Positions 19,547 through 20,278 of a stretch of 20,278 nt of DNA are shown here, one piece after another. The notes beneath the pieces were generated by a model that was not told the origin of the DNA, ran no database searches, and saw nothing but the letters and a program-made list of their open reading frames with translations. Within the stretch, counting starts at the first letter, position 1. Each line of letters begins with the position of its first letter. The stretch comes from Actinomycetes bacterium. GTDB lineage: Bacteria > Actinomycetota > Actinomycetes > Propionibacteriales > Nocardioidaceae. The DNA lies in NCBI GenBank assembly GCA_023417775.1, contig JAEZEJ010000026.1, positions 1-20,278 on the forward strand. The letters are read 5' to 3'. The translations under genes and the position numbers were made by a program.

Positions 19547-20278
19547 ATGAGCCACTACAAGAGCAATCTCCGCGATGTCGAGTTCAACCTCTTCGAACTC
19601 TTCGACCGAAGCTCGGTGCTGGGCACCGGCCCCTTCGCCGAGGTCGACACCGACACGGCCAAGAGCATCCTCGCGGAGGTCGAGCGCCTCGCACGTGAGG
19701 ACCTCGCCGCCTCCTTCGCCGACGCCGACCGCAACCCCCCGGTCTACGACCCGGATGCCAAGACCGTCTCCATGAATCCCGAGTTCGCCAAGAGCTACCA
19801 GGCCTGGATGGACTCGGAGTGGTGGCGCCTCCAGCTGCCCGAGGAGCTCGGTGGCCAGCCCGCCCCCTCCTCGCTCATCTGGTCCCTCGGCGAGTTCATC
19901 CTCGGTTCGAATCCCCCCATCTGGATGTACGGAGCGGGCCCGGCCTTCGCGCGCATCGTGTGGGAGAACGGCACCGAGCGTCACAAGAAGATCGCCGAGC
20001 ACATCATCGAGCGTCGCTGGGGCACCACGATGGTGCTGACCGAGCCCGATGCCGGCTCGGACGTGGGCGCCGGTCGCACCAAGGCCTTCGCCAATGAGGA
20101 CGGCACCTGGCGCATCGAAGGCGTCAAGCGCTTCATCACCTCCGCCGAGCACGACATGAGCGAGAACATCATGCACCTCGTCCTCGCCCGCCCCCAGGGC
20201 GTCGAGGGCGTCGGCGGCCCCGGCACCAAGGGCCTGAGCCTCTTCCTCGTTCCCAAGCTCCACTTCGACCTCGAGACG
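19547..20278 (+). CDS. fadE5: Acyl-CoA dehydrogenase, FadE5-like (3'-truncated by window edge)
   Basis: First 244 residues of what should be a ~600-residue protein. The start MSHYKSNLRDVEFNLFELF closely resembles mycobacterial FadE5 as I remember it, as do DRNPPVYDP (61-69), WMYGAGPAF, the FAD-contacting MVLTEPDAGSDVGAGRTKA (162-180), GTWRIEGVKRFITSAEHD (186-203), ENIMHLVLARP and GPGTKGLSLFLVPK. It belongs to the long acyl-CoA dehydrogenases that carry out the FAD-dependent first step of beta-oxidation with broad chain-length use. ATG 19547 has AAAGGA upstream, and the N-terminus fits the family exactly. Its own promoter with a palindrome suggests repression by a TetR-type fatty-acid regulator not in this window. 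Confidence 0.9.
   Translation, partial: MSHYKSNLRDVEFNLFELFDRSSVLGTGPFAEVDTDTAKSILAEVERLAREDLAASFADADRNPPVYDPDAKTVSMNPEFAKSYQAWMDSEWWRLQLPEELGGQPAPSSLIWSLGEFILGSNPPIWMYGAGPAFARIVWENGTERHKKIAEHIIERRWGTTMVLTEPDAGSDVGAGRTKAFANEDGTWRIEGVKRFITSAEHDMSENIMHLVLARPQGVEGVGGPGTKGLSLFLVPKLHFDLET

Overview
The window is high-GC, densely packed DNA with GTG starts, 4-8 bp gene overlaps, actinobacterial TAnnnT -10 hexamers sitting 6-7 nt before start codons (leaderless mRNAs), a DtxR/IdeR-type iron box and a FadE5-like acyl-CoA dehydrogenase. This points to a chromosomal segment of an actinobacterium. I would guess Micrococcales (for example a Brachybacterium relative), but the genus is only a guess. No phage, IS, plasmid or CRISPR signature was seen.

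Layout. (1) 2-1658: 3' part of a bifunctional PIG-L deacetylase/SAM methyltransferase gene followed by a GT2 glycosyltransferase. (2) 1551-3262: an orphan NarL/LuxR-type response regulator, divergent from a BASS/arsenic-resistance-type transporter. (3) 3356-11552: a divergent organosulfur locus. Leftward: MarR regulator, lipoprotein binding protein, permease and ATPase of an SsuABC-type importer. Rightward: five overlapping genes, SsuD-like FMN monooxygenase, DszB-like sulfinate desulfinase, two further SsuD-like proteins, and an SsuA-like protein without signal peptide. (4) 11668-15715: AraC regulator and an iron-box-controlled siderophore uptake operon (lipoprotein plus two FecCD permeases, no ATPase). 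(5) 15750-17347: membrane-anchored hypothetical protein and tRNA-Gly(CCC), with two 91-92 bp tandem repeats between them that carry copies of the tRNA 3' end. (6) 17400-20278: crotonase-fold protein, LysR regulator, a 36-codon small membrane protein with a strong terminator, and the start of a fadE5-like gene behind a promoter overlapped by a palindrome.

The most notable system is region 3. An organosulfur compound would be imported by the ABC system, oxidised by the FMN-dependent monooxygenase(s), and the resulting sulfinate cleaved by the DszB-like enzyme to release sulfite. This resembles the last steps of the dibenzothiophene 4S (Dsz) pathway, but is built from SsuD-type rather than DszA/DszC-type oxygenases and carries its own importer. 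The desulfinase keeps the Cys/His/Arg triad of DszB with matching spacing. Two of the three SsuD-like paralogues have lost residues equivalent to SsuD Arg226/His228. No flavin reductase is present in the window. The substrate is unknown.
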